Shown: piece after piece, positions 11,301 through 26,300 of the stretch
Numbering within the stretch: the stretch's first letter is position 1
How the letters are laid out: the number at the start of each line of letters is the position of its first letter
DNA from: an uncultured Planctomycetaceae bacterium
GTDB taxonomy: Bacteria; Planctomycetota; Planctomycetia; Planctomycetales; Planctomycetaceae
Length of the DNA stretch: 64,000 nucleotides
Direction of reading: 5' to 3'
Assembly: GCA_943787265.1 (NCBI GenBank)
Contig: CALSLT010000007.1
Coordinates: forward strand, 1 to 64,000
The notes under the pieces: generated by a model
What the model was told of the DNA's origin: nothing
What the model saw: only the letters and a program-made list of their open reading frames with translations
The model's database searches: none
Translations under genes and position numbers: made by a program

Positions 11301-14300
11301 CGAGTTCGTCCACGGTCGAGAAGAACGTCACATCGTTGCCGACGGTGACGGTGAGGTCCGCGGAAACGTCAACTGCATCCTGGAAGCTGACGTCCGTCCC
11401 GGCGTCGACATTGTCGTTAAGTACCGTGCGGTCCAGAGCGTCGATATTGACCGAGCCTGTTGTGGCCAGCAGCTCTCCGAGAACCAGAATGTCCGCTCCG
11501 GCCGGCGATGCAACTCGGCTGGTCAGCGAGATATCTCGGTTGGCGACTATCTGATCGGCGGCACCGTCATTCTGAATTTCGATGCTGTCCAGAACTCCGG
11601 CCCCGTTGGTAACAAAGAGGTCCGACCCGGTAATCGTAACATCGCGACCGGCAACTAGTTGTCCGGCAGTTTGAATCTGAACTCCACCAGCTCCGACAAC
11701 TCTGCCATCGTCAGTGTTTGCGTTGATAATGATGTCAGCGTCGGCGTTTGTCGTCGTGATTGTCGCTCCGACAATCACATCGCGAGTGGCGGTAAACGTT
11801 GCGGTGGTCGCAGTCGTGATCGCTGCATTGATGATCGTGTCCTGACCGGACCCGTTCAGCGTGACATCGCCCGCTCCAGCCGTGATGACCGCACCGGCGT
11901 CGATCGTCGTTTCGTTGATGGACAGCAGACCGCCGGTCCCGGCCGCCGAGCTGATGTTGGCCGTTCCTGCAACGGTCAGGTCAGCAGTCGATGTCAATTC
12001 GATATGTCCACCATCAACGTCTGGCCCAACTGAGCCGCTGGTGACCTCACCAGTGATGCTCAGATTGCCGCCGCCTGTCTGGTCGAAGTTCACCGTGCCA
12101 CCAACGGTCGTCAGTGAGATGACAGTCGTTGTCGATGCAAGACTATTGTCGATGTCGATCGCCCCGGCTGTCGTGTCAGCATCGATCGATTCGACGTTGG
12201 TTTCGAGTGGGTCCGCGGCTCCGATTCCGGTCGCCGCGTCAATCACCGTCCGGCCACTTGCCGAAACAATGTCTGCACCGCCAGTGTCCCCACCGTCGAC
12301 CACGCCGCCGACATTGCTGGTAATTTGGATGGCTGTCGTCGTTGCGTTTGTCGTAACAAGTTGGCCGAGCGTTACATCTTCGTTGGCATTCAGGTCGATC
12401 GTTGCAATGCCAGCATTGATGACCGCACCGTCCGCCATCGTCAACGATCCCTGATCCGTGCCACCGCTGTCGGTAGCGGAGTCCGCATCCGCAGTCACGG
12501 TCACATTTCCAGAGGTGCTGCTAATGTCGCCGTCAGCGGCGATCGAGACGTCGTTATCAGCAGCTACGGTGATGTCGCCAGTGTCTGAAAGAATTCCGTC
12601 GTTGACGACGAGGTTTGAATCAATGCCAGTCGCCGATAGCGAAATCGTTCCAGCACCCGCTGTGGAAACTGCGTTTGTAACGGCCCCACCGTTGTCGACG
12701 GTGAGAGTTCCACCTGCGGTGATGATGATGTTTCCTGCGGTAGCCTGCTGTGCGTCGAAGATCGTAACGGCATCCGTCTCGACGAAGTTGATGTCTCCGC
12801 TTGTCGAGTTATCAACGTCCAGGCTGGCAAGGTTCGTTTCCAGAGCGTCCGCTGAGCCCACACCATTGACGGCGTTGATGACCGCTCGGCCAGCCGTGGC
12901 GTCGATGTTAAGCGTGCTGGCGTTTCCGGCGTCGATGACTGCTCCCGTGGCCGTGTCGATCGTGACCGCGACATTGGAAGCGTCAGTCGTCTGCAGCAAA
13001 CCGATCGTGATATCACCTTCGGCGTCGATGTCGATCGTGCCCGTGCCGGCAAGAACATCCGAACCATCTGCCATCAGGAACTGACCCGTTGCTCCGCCAG
13101 CAGTCATGTCAGCCGTGATGGTTACGTTGCCCGATGTCGACGTAACGTTTCCAAAGAATTCAAATTCGATCGTGTCGTCGACGCTCTGCAGCGTGATCGT
13201 TCCGTCGTTCGACGTGATCGAAGAATCAATTTCGAGGCCGTTGGTCTGGCCATTCCCGACCAGCAGGATCGTTCCAGTGCCGGTTGCGTCGATCGTTCCA
13301 GCGTTGAGGTCAACTCCGTCGTCGCCGGCGGCGTTCGAGGTGACACCGGTCAGTTGAATGTTTCCGTTGACGGACTCGATGGAACCATCGATGTGAATTC
13401 CGTCGTTGGCTGTCCCGCCGGTGCCAATCATGGTGATATTGGCAACGACCGCTCCGTTGCCAGTCGATGAAACCGATGAACCACTTTGCAGCTCGATCCC
13501 ATTTGCGGTTGCTGCCGAAGAATCGCCGGTGAGCTGAATGTTTCCGGCAACTGAAGTGACGGTCGATCCGCTGTTCAACTGAACCGACACGGCGCCGTTG
13601 CTCGAACCGTCAAGCGTAATCGTCGCAGCGTCGGCCGTGGTGCCAGTGGACGAAATCGTTGCGTCTGCGATCAAGATTCCTTCGAGCGTATTGGCGTTTC
13701 CGTCAAGTAGAATGTCGCCGTCAACTGAGGTCACCAGCGTACCGGCGGTGTCGATATCGATTCCGGCGTCGCCTGTCCCAGTGATCGAGATCGTTGCCGC
13801 ACTGGCTCCTGTACCGGTCGTAGAAATTTCAACTCCGCTGGTAACGAACACTCCCAGGTTGCTGTTGTTCGTGCCGGTGATCGAAACGTTGCCGTCGACG
13901 GACGTAATCTGAGTGTTGGTGTCCTGAAGCCTGACGCCAGCCTGATCAACTGCAGTCGATGTACCGTCGATGGTGATCGTGGCTGTGTCTGTTGAAGAGA
14001 CGACCGCGTCGGATGAAACATCAACACCATCTCCGGCCGATCCAACACCGACAACCGAGATGCTGCCGGTCGCCGACGTAACCGTTGTGCCAGTTCCGGT
14101 AATCTCAACACCGTCGTTGCCAGTCGCGGTCGTGCTGGTTCCGTTGAGCGAGATAGATCCGGAAGTCGTCTCGATAGTCGCGCTGTTCTGAATGCCGATT
14201 CCGTCGTCGATTGTGCTGGAGCCTCGCAGCGAAATGTCGCCAACACCGGCATCGAGCCTGCCGCCGTCGATCTGAATTCCGTCGTTGCCAGATGTTGCGG

Positions 14301-17300
14301 TTGCAACCGTGTTCGTTGTGGCCGGGTCGGCTCCACCGCCGAGTGTGATATTACCACCCGTCGAAGTAACCGTACCAAGAACTCGAATCCCGCCACCGGC
14401 TGAAGTAGCGGTGTCAGTATCAGAGTTCAGAACGACGTTTCCACCGACAGAGGTAATGCTGCCAGCGGCCGTGACGACAATGTTTTCGGTCGATGTCGCA
14501 GTAACATTGGCCGAGCGTGATTCGACAGCGGCGTTGATCGTCAAATCACCGTTCGCAGCCGTCAGAAGAATGTCATCGCCGGCCGTTCCGGCGTTGCCAC
14601 TGGAGACTGTCCCGTCAAAGCTGACGTTTCCGCCTCCGCTCTGATCGAACGTGATCGTACTGCCGACGGTCGTCAGCGATGTCACGGTGACATCTGTGGC
14701 CAGAACGTTGTCCAGGTCGATCGCTCCCGTCGACGTGTCTGCACTGATGGACGTGCCGGCCAGTTCGAGTGCCGCCGTATTGCCGATTCCGTCGACGGCG
14801 TTCAAGTCGATCGTGCCCGTACCGACCGTAATGTCGATCGCCGTGTCTGCTGCCGCGTCGTTAATTGCCCCTGCCGATGTGATCGTCACCGTGTTTGCGT
14901 CGGCAGTGACTGAGCCGACAAAAACATCACCCGCGGTCAATGTCGTTGCGTTGACGTCGCCCGCTCCGCCAGCCGTGACACTGGTCAACGTCAGTGTGTC
15001 CGCATCGGCATCGCCAGTGTTTTGAATCGTGACCGTGCCGTCCGTCGTTTGCGCGAGCGTGACGGTCAACGCTTCGTTGCCTGTCTGAACGAAATCGATC
15101 GTGCCGGTGCCCGTCGTCAGGCTAGTCGCCGTGACAGCGGCTCCAGGATTCTGATTGAGCAGATCAATGTTATTGTTCGTCGTGTCGGCCGCGATTGACG
15201 TTGCGGTGACTTCAATGGTCGCGTCGTCGCCGATGCCGACTGTTGCGTCGAGATCGAGCGTTGTCGCGACCAGGTCTGAGTCAGCATCTTCTTCGCCGCC
15301 AGCCAGTTCTTCGATTCCGCCGTCCGCGGCTGTTAGCGTGATCGTGTCAGGAGCCGTGACGACGCCGACAAGGATGTCTCCGGTCGTGCTTGAAATGTCG
15401 ACATCGTTGCCGGCACCTGTTGCCGTTACAGAAACTGCCGACAGACCGTTCGTTTCGTCAAGATGAACCACTCCGGCTGAAGCGGTCGCGTTCAATCGAT
15501 CGATCGTTGTGTCGAGGCCGTTCCCGGCTGTGCCAATGGAAGTGCCGGCAGCCAGAGTCGTCGTTCCGCCGTCTGCGATAATGTCACCGGCAAAGTCGCC
15601 GCCATCCAGAATGGCTCCAACAGTCGCTGCAATATTGACCGCGTCGACGGTTGCGTTTGTGGTCACAACGCTGCCAAGCGTGACGTCTCCAACACCGTTG
15701 ATGTCGATCAGTCCGCTGCCTGCGTCCAGAACGGTAGCATCGGTTGCTCCGTCGTCGGTCATCGTGATGACGCCGGTTCCTGTCGCTCCAGCGTAGACTT
15801 CGATCTCGCCCGTTGTCGTGGTGACGTCGGCAGCTACCGTGAAGGTCACGTCGTGGCCGGCTGATGTTAGAGTCACCTGACCGGTCGCACCGGCGACGGA
15901 TGCCTGAAGAATGAGGTCGCCGTTGCCATCATTGTCGCTGTCGCCCGCAACGAGCGTGATTGTTCCGGCTGCCGTTGTCGTGGCCGCCCCGGAAAGCGTC
16001 AGGTCTCCATCTTCGGTTCGGATGTCGATGTTTCCGGTGACGTTTGAAACTCCCGTTACTTCCAGAGCGTTGTCCCCTGCCCCGGCAAGTTCTGTGATCA
16101 TCACGTTGCCGCTCGTCGAATTTTCGACATTGACCTGAGCAAGATCAGTGTCCAGATCGTCGGCCGAACCAATTCCAGTTGCAGCCGTCAGGATTGCAAG
16201 GTTGGCGGTCAGGTTGGCTGCCTCACCGGCCAGGACGTCGGTGATCTCTCCAGAGGAATCGCTGTCGTACATGTCGCCCGCTCCACCGCTGGTGTCCGGG
16301 CCAGCAAAGTCAGCGGTGATGACAACGTCCCCGATTGCTCCACCGGCGTCGCTGTCAGCATTGACGATCGACACCTGCACGTCTTCTGGAGCCTGCAGAT
16401 TGATGTCGCCACCTTCCGATTGAACGGCCGCGCCGCTCGTCATCAGGATGTCGCCGTTGCTGTTTCCGTCTCGCAGCGAAGCGTTGTTGAAATCTGAACC
16501 GGCGCTCAGCACGACCATCCCGACGCCCGCAGCCCCAATGGTGATTGCCGCCAGAGAAATCGTGTCGCCAGCAAACAGGCTGATGTTTCCGTTGCCGTCG
16601 AGAGCCGTCACTGCATCGTTAATCGTCAGATCGTCGGTCGTGTCCAACCCCTCCGCTGCCAGCGTAATATTGCCGCCGGCGTTGTTAACGACGGGAGCGC
16701 CGGCGGAAACCGTCAGAGGGCCGGCAGTTCGAATCGTGATATCTTCTTGACCGTTGGCGGCTCCGCCGTCGGTGATCGTGACACCGGCCAGCGAGTCGAC
16801 AGTTCCAATCGCCAAGTCGCCAGTATTCTGAAGATGAACATCACCGGTGTTCGTGACGGCTGCGACGTTCGAAACAACCAGATCGAGGTCTGCATCGTCA
16901 GCGGCTTCACTCGAGCCAATTCCATTTCCAGCTCGCAGTACCGCAGACATGGCGGTGATGTTGGCAGTTTCGGCGGCGAGTGCGTCCGTGATTGCACCTG
17001 TACCATCCGAGTTGCTGTCTGCGGTGATAATCACTGTGCCCGTCGCACCGGCATCTACTGTTTCCAGTTCGATGTTCCGAGTTGCCGTCATCGTGATCGT
17101 GCCGCCAGCCGTCTGGACGGTGTACTCGTTCGCTCCGCCTTCCAGAATGTCAGCGGTCGTGCTGCCGAGTGTTAACGCGGCGCCGAAGTTGAACACTCGA
17201 CCGGCATGGATATCGATCGTGCCCGTTCCGCTTGTCGAAACGGTTGGAGCCGAGCTGAAATCAACGTCCTCAAAACTGACGATCAGAACATCGCCGCCGG

Positions 17301-20300
17301 CTGCTGTAATATCAGCGTTGATGTTGAGGTTGTCGTCCTGCGAAGCTGCTCCGCCTGCAAACAATGTTACATTGCCGGTTCCGGCGTTGCTGACTGTTTG
17401 GTTGATGACCAGGTCGTCGGAACCCACCGCATTGCCTTCTCGAATAAGGATGTCGTCGCCGGCTCCGCCCGTCGTAATGGTGATGCCTGAAAGCCCGTCG
17501 ACAGTTGTGATATCGAGAGCAGCGTCGTCCGAGATGCTGATGTCGCCAGTCGCTGTCGTAGCGGCCAGACTGTCGATTGCGGTGTCGATATCTGAAGCGT
17601 CAACGGCGGCATCACCGATGCCAGTAAACGCTCGCAACACAGCGGTAGCAGCCGTGATGTCAGAGTTCGCGTCTCCGCCGTCGATGATGGCTCCGGCGAT
17701 GGCGTTGATTTGAACGTCGGTGGTGGTGACGAGTGAGCCGATCGTGACGTCGACTTTGGCGTCGATATCGATCAGGCCAGTACCGGCGTTGATGACCGCT
17801 CCGTCCGCCATAAAGACGTCCGCAGTGGTGCCGGCGTTGTCTGCGTTGAGCGTGATCGTCCCACTGGTCGAAGTGATGTCGCCGTCAGCTCCGAAAGTGA
17901 TGTCGTCGGTTGTTGAGTCGCCGTCCAGGGAGGTGATCGTGATCGTCCCGGTTTCGCTTTCGATCAGAGAGTCAATCTGCACGGCTGACTCGGCTTCGTC
18001 GCCCGTTCCGGTGATGCTGATCGTTGCTCCGCCGTTGGCATCAATCGCCAGGCCGATGCCAGCTTCAATCTCGACACCATCGCCGGATGTGCCGCTCGCC
18101 GAACCGGTGATCGAAATTGTTCCGGCAGCCGAGGTGATCGTCACGTCGTCTCCGGCACTGGCAATCAGAACGCCTTCAGAAGACGCTCCATTGGCACCGG
18201 TGGTCGTCCCCATGATCGTGATGGTGGCGGTGGCCGCGCCCGCGGTTGTGATGTCCGAGTCGTCCGTCAGTTCGACCCCGTCATCACCAGCCGTTACGCC
18301 GGTTACGCTGATCGTACCCGTGTCGCCCATCGTGCTCAGAGCGGACGTGCTCGCAACAACGCCATCGGCACCAGCACCCGTCCCAGTGGTGGTCCCCATG
18401 ATCGTAATCGAACCACCCGCTCCCGCGGTCGACACATCCGAGTTGCTTCTCAGGTCAACGCCGTCATCTCCGGCTGTCACGCCAGTGATGCTGACCGTCG
18501 CGGTGTCACCCATCGTGCTGATCGGAGACGTGCTGGCCCGAACACCATCTGATGTCGCCGCCGCTCCGGTGGTCGTTCCCATGAGCGTGACCGAAGCTCC
18601 CGCTCCGGCTGTCGTGATACCTGACGTTGCCACCGAGATTCCGTGGCCTCCGGCGCTGTCGCCCGTGATTGAAACTGTCGCCGCAGCTCCCTGTGTGCTC
18701 AAAGGAGACTCGCTGGCGACGACACCATTGGTCGAATCAGCCGTTCCCGTCGTCGTACCCGCGATCGTGATCGAGCCATTCGTGCCCGTCGTCGTGATTC
18801 CGGATTTGAACAGCGTAACACCGTCTTCGCCGGCAGTGTTTCCTGTGATCGATACAGCGGCATCGACCGTCGTGATGAATGTATGAGCGGTGGTGTTGGA
18901 GACCTCAACGCCGTTTGAATCGGCTCCTGCGCCGCCCGTCCCCGTTATCGAAACCGCTCCCGCATTGGCGGCCGCCGTCGACGTGATCGTCGCGGTGTTT
19001 GTCAGCTCGACACCGTGGTTGTTATCTCCCGTGTCGCCGCCGGTTCCCGTCAGAGTGATCGCGCCCGATGTCGTGCTGATCGTCGCGTCGTCCACCGTAA
19101 TCCCCACGAAGTTGCCGGCAACTCCACCCGCGTTAGCCGTCAACGTGATGTCACCATCAACCGTCTGAACCAACGTGTTCGTGCCGGAGATGTTGATCGC
19201 CCGCTCAGCGTCGCCGGTGATCGCTCCCGTGCCGACGGTTGAGACCGCCGCGTCGTTGTCGACGATCAGGTCGGTGCCAGCGTTGAGGTCGATCGATCCG
19301 TTGCCGTCCAGCGCGGACACGGCGGCCGAGATGGTCAGGTGGTCGTTGGCTCCGCCATCGTTGGTTGAGGTCAGCGTGATGTTGCCGCCGTCGTTGTTTG
19401 CGATGGCCTGGTTGACCGTCAACGCCTGGCTGGCCGTGATGGTGATGTTGTCGTTTCCGGAGTTGTCGTCGAGCGAGTCTTCGATCTGGACTCCGGAACC
19501 AGTGGCCATGCCGAGGATCGCGGCAACATTGGTCGTCAAGTTGACTGTGCCGATCACCAGGTCGCCCGTGTTGGACACATGGAAGTCGCCCGAGTCCGTC
19601 TGGCCGGTGAGTGTGCTGACCTGAGTTTCGATCGCGTCAGCATCGGTACCGACTCCCGTTTCAGCCGCGATGGCCAGGCTGCTGGCGATCAGGTCCGCTC
19701 CGCCGGTGTCTCCCGCGTCGGCGACGTCGGCTGCCAGACTTCCGGTGTTGATCAGGTCGGTCGTGATGATCTGGCCGAGTGTCAGGCGACCGTCGGCGAT
19801 GACTTCAACCTGTCCACCGCCACCCTCAATGACCGTACCATCCGCCATTGTGATGACGCCGCCCGTGCTGGCCACGCTGGCCTGGTCGGAGAACACACTG
19901 ATCAGCCCCGAGGCTCCCGCGTCGCTGCGAGTCACGTCGCCGTTGACTCCGAACAGCACGTCCTGGTTGGCCGTGATCGTGATCGTCGTGCCGGTTCCAG
20001 TGGACTCGACAAGGCCATTCAGCTCAACGTCGGTTGCTGCGGCGGCACCGGCTCCTGGACCGATTGTGATATCGCCCGCTGCCAGCACCTGAGACGTCGC
20101 TCCGTCGGAATCGATCTGAACGCTCTCCGCTCCCCCGGCATCAGCAAACAGGTCTGACCCAGTCAGAATCACAGCGTCAGCCGAATTAACCTGACCAGCC
20201 GTCGTCACCTGAACGCCGCCGATTCCGTCGTTGTCGTTGTCAGCTGTGGCGGTGATGTCTGAGCCAGCTCCCGTCGTTTGAACTGTCGCGTTGACGATGA

Positions 20301-23300
20301 TGTCCCGCGAAACGGACAGAGCGAGGCTGCCGCCCGTCGTCAGATCGGCATTCACGACAATGTCATCGTCGCCGTTGTCGTTACCGTTGAGAGTGACATC
20401 AAACTGGCCGGCGTTCAGCGTTGCGTTGATGACGAGCGAACCGGAAAGGCTCAGCGAACCACCCGAACCAGCAGCGGTGGAAACGGCATCGTCAACGGTA
20501 ATTGTGCCATTCAGGTTGTCGACAAGAATCGCGCCGCCGTTATTCGTAATTCCAGCCAGCCCGTCGACCGTGCCAATCGTGAGGTCAGTTCCGGCTCCAT
20601 TGTTGAGCTGGACCGCTCCGGATGTCGTGTTACTTGCCGCGACTGCTGTGACATTTGTGTCGACGTCGTCTGCAGAACCAATTCCCTGAGCAGCTCGAAG
20701 GGCTACGGCGTTGCCAGTAATGTTGGCTGCCTCGCCGGTCAGGGCGTCGGTGATGGAGCCCGTACCGTTTGAGTCGCTGTCCGCTGTCACGATCACTGTA
20801 CCGGCCGCTCCGCCAGCGTCGCTGTCTGCGTTGACAGTGTCCAGTGCGATGTCGTTAGTCACTGTCAGCGTGATGTCGCCTTCGGTTGTTTGAATGGTGA
20901 ATTCAGCAGCGTCGAAGATGTCGCCTTCGAGGTCGCCCATCGTCAAAGCCGTTCCGAAGTTGAACACTCGCCCGGCGTGCACTTCGATCGTACCCGCACC
21001 AGTGGTCGAGACAGTCGGTGAGCCGTTAAAGTCAACGTCTGCGAAGCTCACGATCTGAATATCGCCGCCGGAAGCGGTGATGTCCGCCATGATGTCGATC
21101 TCATCCGCCGATGAATCTCCACCGGCGAAGAGTGTCACGTTGCCGGTTCCGGCATTGCTGATTGCCTGCGAAACATCGAAGTCGCCGTCCGTCGTCGTGC
21201 CTTCGCGAATCAGAATTTCATCGCCCGCTCCGGTGATGGAGATTCCAGACAGGCCGTCAACGGTGGTGACATCCAACGTGCCGTCGTCGCTGATTGAGAT
21301 ATCGCCTGTTGCGGATGTCGCAGCGAGCGTCGTCACCGCGATGTCCAGATCGCTGTCATCCGTCGAAGCATCGCCGATACCGGTCGAAGCTCGCAGTGCC
21401 ACGTCCAGTGCGGTGATGTTGTCTGCTTCGCCTGCTGAAGCATCGTTGATTGCTCCGGCAGTCGCCGTCAGAGCCACCAGGTCTCCGTCCGCGGAAACAA
21501 CCTGGACATCCAGATCGGCCGCCGCCGAGACGACTCGCACATCGCCTGCACCACCAGCCGTCACACTGGCGAGTGTTGCTCCATCGGCTTCATCAATCTG
21601 AATCGTGCCAGCGGTCGTCGTTGCGTTGAGTGTGCTGATGGTTGTTTCCAGAGCCGCGTCCGCGCCAGCGCCGGCGGCTTCACCAATTCCTCCGGCAGAG
21701 TTGATAGTGAGAGTGTCCGCTTCAACTTCTGTGTGAGTGTCTCCGCCGTCGATCACTTCTCCGGCCGTCGTATCAATCGTCACATTGCCCGAGGTCATCA
21801 ACCGACCAATCGTAACATCGTCCGTCGCATCGACATCAATCAGTCCGCTGCCCGAAACCACCTGCGAACCATCTGCCATCGAAACAGCACCGCCCGCATC
21901 TACGCTTCCAGAATCAGCAGTCACCGTGACCGTGCCCGAACCTGCGGCCGTTACGAGGGCCGTACCATTCAGCAACACATCGTCACCGGCATTCAGCGTG
22001 ATGTTTCCAGTTCCGCCTGAAGCCGTCACCGACACGCCCGTTGCGACTGTCAGGTCATCGCCCGCGCCTGCCGAATCAGTCGCGGTCAGAGTGATGTCTC
22101 CCCCATCGTTATTCGTCACGTCGTTGTTAACCGTCAACGGGCTGCTTGCCGTCAGGTTAATGGCGTCAACGTTATCGACTCCGTCCGCTCCCGTAATGGT
22201 GACTCCGACTGTCCCGTTAACGGTTCCGACGATCAGGTGACCAGTATTGGTAACATTGATGTCGCCTTCGACCGTTTCGGCTGCAATGGTAAGCGACGTT
22301 GCTGTTGCATCCGCTGTCGTATCGAGTTGTCCGTTGGCGTCTCCCGCATCGCCGATTCCAAGCTCAGCAAGAAGCTGAGCTGTCGCGGCGGTGATGTCTG
22401 AGTTTGCGTCTCCGCCGTCGATGATGGCTCCGGCGATGGCGTTGATTTGAACGTCGGTGGTGGTGACGAGGGAGCCGATCGTGACGTCGACTTCGGCGTC
22501 GATATCGATCAGGCCGGTGCCGGCGTTGATGACCGCTCCGTCAGCCATAAAGACCTCGGCGGTGGTGCCGGCGTTGTCCGCGTTGAGCGTGATCGTCCCG
22601 CTGGTCGAAGTAATGTCGCCGTCAGCTCCGAAAGTGATGTCGTCCGTTGTTGAGTCGCCACCCAGGGAGGTGATCGTGATCGTCCCGGTTTCGCTTTCGA
22701 TCAGAGAGTCAATCTGCACGGCTGACTCGGCTTCGTCGCCGGTTCCGGTAATGCTGATCGTTGCTCCACCGTTAGCGTCAATGGCCAGGCCGATGCCGGC
22801 TTCGATTTCGACTCCGTCGCCGGACGTTCCACTGGCTGAGCCGGTGATCGAAATTGCTCCGGCAGCCGAGGTGATCGTCACGTCGTCTCCGGCACTGGCA
22901 ATCAGAACGCCTTCAGAAGACGCTCCGTTAGCACCGGTGGTCGTCCCCATGATCGTGATCGTGGCGGTTGCCGCGCCCGCGGTTGTGATGTCCGAGTCGT
23001 CCGTCAGTTCGACCCCGTCATCACCAGCCGTTACGCCGGTGACGCTGACCGTACCCGTGTCGCCCATCGTGCTCAGAGCGGACGTGCTCGCAACAACGCC
23101 GTCGGCACCAGCACCCGTTCCGGTGGTCGTCCCCATGATTGTGATCGAACCACCCGCTCCCGTGGTCGACACATCCGAGTTGCTTCTCAGGTCAACGCCG
23201 TCGTCTCCGGCTGTCACGCCAGTGATGCTGACCGTCGCGGTGTCACCCATCGTGCTGATCGGAGACGTGCTGGCGACTCGGACTCCATCTGATGTCGCGG

Positions 23301-26300
23301 CCGTGCCGGTGGTCGTTCCCATCACCGTGACCGACGCTCCCGCTCCGGCCGTCATGATACTGGAAGTTGCCACTGATATTCCGTGGCCTCCTGCGCTGTC
23401 ACCGGTGATCGAAACTGTCGCCGCAGCTCCCTGTGTGCTCAAAGGAGACTCGCTGGCGACGACACCATTGGTCGAATCAGCCGTTCCGGTCGTTGTGCCC
23501 GCGATCGTGATCGAGCCATTCGTGCCCGTCGTCGTGATTCCGGATTTGAACAGCGTAACACCGTCTTCGCCCGCTGTATTTCCGGTGATCGATACAGCGG
23601 CATCGACCGTCGTGATGAATGTATGAGCGGTGGTGTTGGAAACCTCAACGCCGTTTGAAGCGGCTCCTGCGCCGCCCGTCCCCGTTATCGAAACCGCTCC
23701 CGCACTGGCAGCAGCCGAAGATGAAATCGTCGCGGTATTCGTCAGCTCCACGCCGTGGTTGTTATCTCCCGTGTCACCGCCGGTTCCGGTCAGAGTGATC
23801 GCTCCCGAAGTCGTGTTGATCGTCGCGTCGTCGACTGTTATGCCCACAAAGTTGCCAGCAACTCCACCCGCATTGGCGAGCAGCGTTATGTCACCGTCAA
23901 CCGTTTGGATCAGCGTCGACGTATCAGCAATGCTGATCGCTCGAACCGCGTCGCCAGCGATCGCTCCCGTGCCAGTCGTCGAAACGGTCACGTCGTTGCT
24001 GATGAGAATGTCCTGCCCGGCGTCCAGGTCGAGCGATCCGCCTGCTGCAAGAACATCGCCGTCTCCGTTGATCACCAGATCATTCAAAGCATTGAGCGTG
24101 ATGTTGCCCGCTGCGCCGGTCGATTGCACGATGCCGGAAACCACCACGTCCGCAGTGGCAGGAGCATTTGCACCACTAACGATGCTGATGTTGCTGCCAG
24201 CCAGAACCTGGACGTTCGCGCCGTCGGCTTGAATTTCGACACTGTCCACCGTCCCGCCCGTCACAAACAGATCAGAACCTTCAAGGGCAACTTCATCTGC
24301 TGAATCCACCTGGCCTGCCGTCTCAACTCGCAAGCCGCCGACGGAGTCACCGTCAGAATCGGCCGTCAGAAGAATGTCCGAACCCGCTCCGGTCGTCTGA
24401 ACGGTGGCCTGCACGAGGATATCCCGGCGAGCGTCCAGGTCGATCGTTCCATCAGAAACCAGATCAGCCGCGATGACGATGTCGGCGTCTGCGACGTCGT
24501 TACCGTTCAGCGTGATCGTTCCAGCACCCGTCGTCAGAGAAGCATTGAGATCGACATCGCCGGTGATGGCGATTCCGCCGCCAGTTCCCTGCTGAGTGTC
24601 GATTGCCTGGTTAACGGTGATCGTTCCGCTCGTCGCGTTGATCGTGACCGCTCCGCCGTCTGTCGTGCCGATGATTCCCGTGGAAATTCCGTTTGTCGCT
24701 CCGACAGTTCCAACCGTAACATCGTCTGCGTCGGTGTAGGAAATCACTCCTGGTTCGAGGTCTGCGGCGAACGTGTCGACATCGTTGCCCGCACTGTCGA
24801 GCGTAAACGTGCCATCGCCCAGCAGCAGCAAGTCTTGAGCGGTGATGTCATCTCCGGAAACCTGAGTCGCTCCATTGGCCGAATTAATTGTGAACCGCCC
24901 GGTTCCGATCGAAACCGCATCATCGATGGTAAGCGTGTCACCCGTTTGGATGGCAACATCGTCGTTCGAAGTGGTAACCCCAACGGTCGTTACCGTTCCG
25001 ATTGTCAAAGCGTCCGCGTCCCGGAAAGTGATTGCTCCGGCCGTGTTGGCAGCCAGCGTGTTGGCGTCGTTGGTTGTGCTGGTCCCGAGCGAGAACGATC
25101 CATCGTTGCCGGAACTCAGCAGTCGAAGTCCGTCGGCGGTGATCGTCCCGGTACCTGCCTGCGTCGCCCCCTGCTGAGCGTTCAGATCGAGCGTGACGAC
25201 ACCGTCTGTCGTGTTGCCAGTGATCGATCCGTCCAGAGTCATCGCTCCATCGCTGTCAGTGTCGCCGAACCCTGAGTCGAACGTGATCGTTGCGGCTGAC
25301 GAGGTTGCCTGGACAGTCGCCGTCGCAGCCACGCCAATGCGGTCGCCGGCTTCGAAGACAATGTTTCCAGCGGTCGACTGAACGGTGACTCCCGCGTTGA
25401 CTGTGATGTTTTCCGTATTGGTCGCCGCAGACTCGATTGCCTGAACCGTCAACGTTCCGTCGCTGGACATGTCATGTGCAAAGGTGACCGGGCCGTTGGC
25501 GACAATGGTCGTCGTCCCAGTGCCAATGTTGCTGGACGATGTAAGCCCGTCGAAGTCACCAATCGTCAGCCCTGTGGTATTTGTCAGGTTGACGTTGCCT
25601 GAGGTTCCGTTGCTGAAGGCCACCGTGTTGATCGTCGTGTTGATGTCGTCGCCGGAGCCGATGCCTGTGGCCGCGCGGAGAGCCAGGTTGTCACCCGTTA
25701 TGTTGGCGGCTTCACCCGTCAGAACTTCAGTGATCGCTCCGGCATCGTCCGAAAGGCCGGTCGCGACTCCGTCAAAATCCGCTGTGATAATGACATTGCC
25801 AGCAGTGCCGTCGGCGTTACTGTTGGCATTGATCGTGCTAATTTGGACGTCGCCCGGTGCTCGCAGCGTGATGTTTCCAGCCTGCGAAGAAACTGTTGAG
25901 CCGTCAGCGAGCGTCACATTGCCAGCGTCAGTTCCGTTCTGAAGTGCTCCGCCTTCGTTGAAGTCTGTGCCGGCGATTAGCAGGACTGCGCCAGTCCCCG
26001 CAGCACTGATCGTCACCGCAGGAACGGAAATCGTATCGCCCGCAAACAGGCTGATGTTTCCCGTCCCGCCGGAGGCCGTCACGTTATCGGTCAACGTCAG
26101 ATCGTCATTGGCATCGTCAGTTCCGTCGCTGCCGGCGGCCACGATGATGTTTCCGCCGCCGTTTGCGGTGACGACGTCAACCGTCACTCCGCCATTGGCA
26201 GAATCGATGGTGATGTTTCCAGCCGACGACTGAACCAGCGAGTCGGCATCCATCGCGATCGAGTCAGAGCCGTCCAGCGTCACGTTACCGGCACCGCCGG

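Noticed and set aside
22457..23626. Long plus-strand open frames opposite the giant gene (e.g. 389 residues here, 388 at 17720-18886, 395 at 26951-28138)
   Set aside because: They are the antisense of Gly/Thr/Ala/Val/Asp repeats, consist mainly of Ser/Pro/Val/Ala/Ile, track the repeat units and have no ribosome sites or domains.
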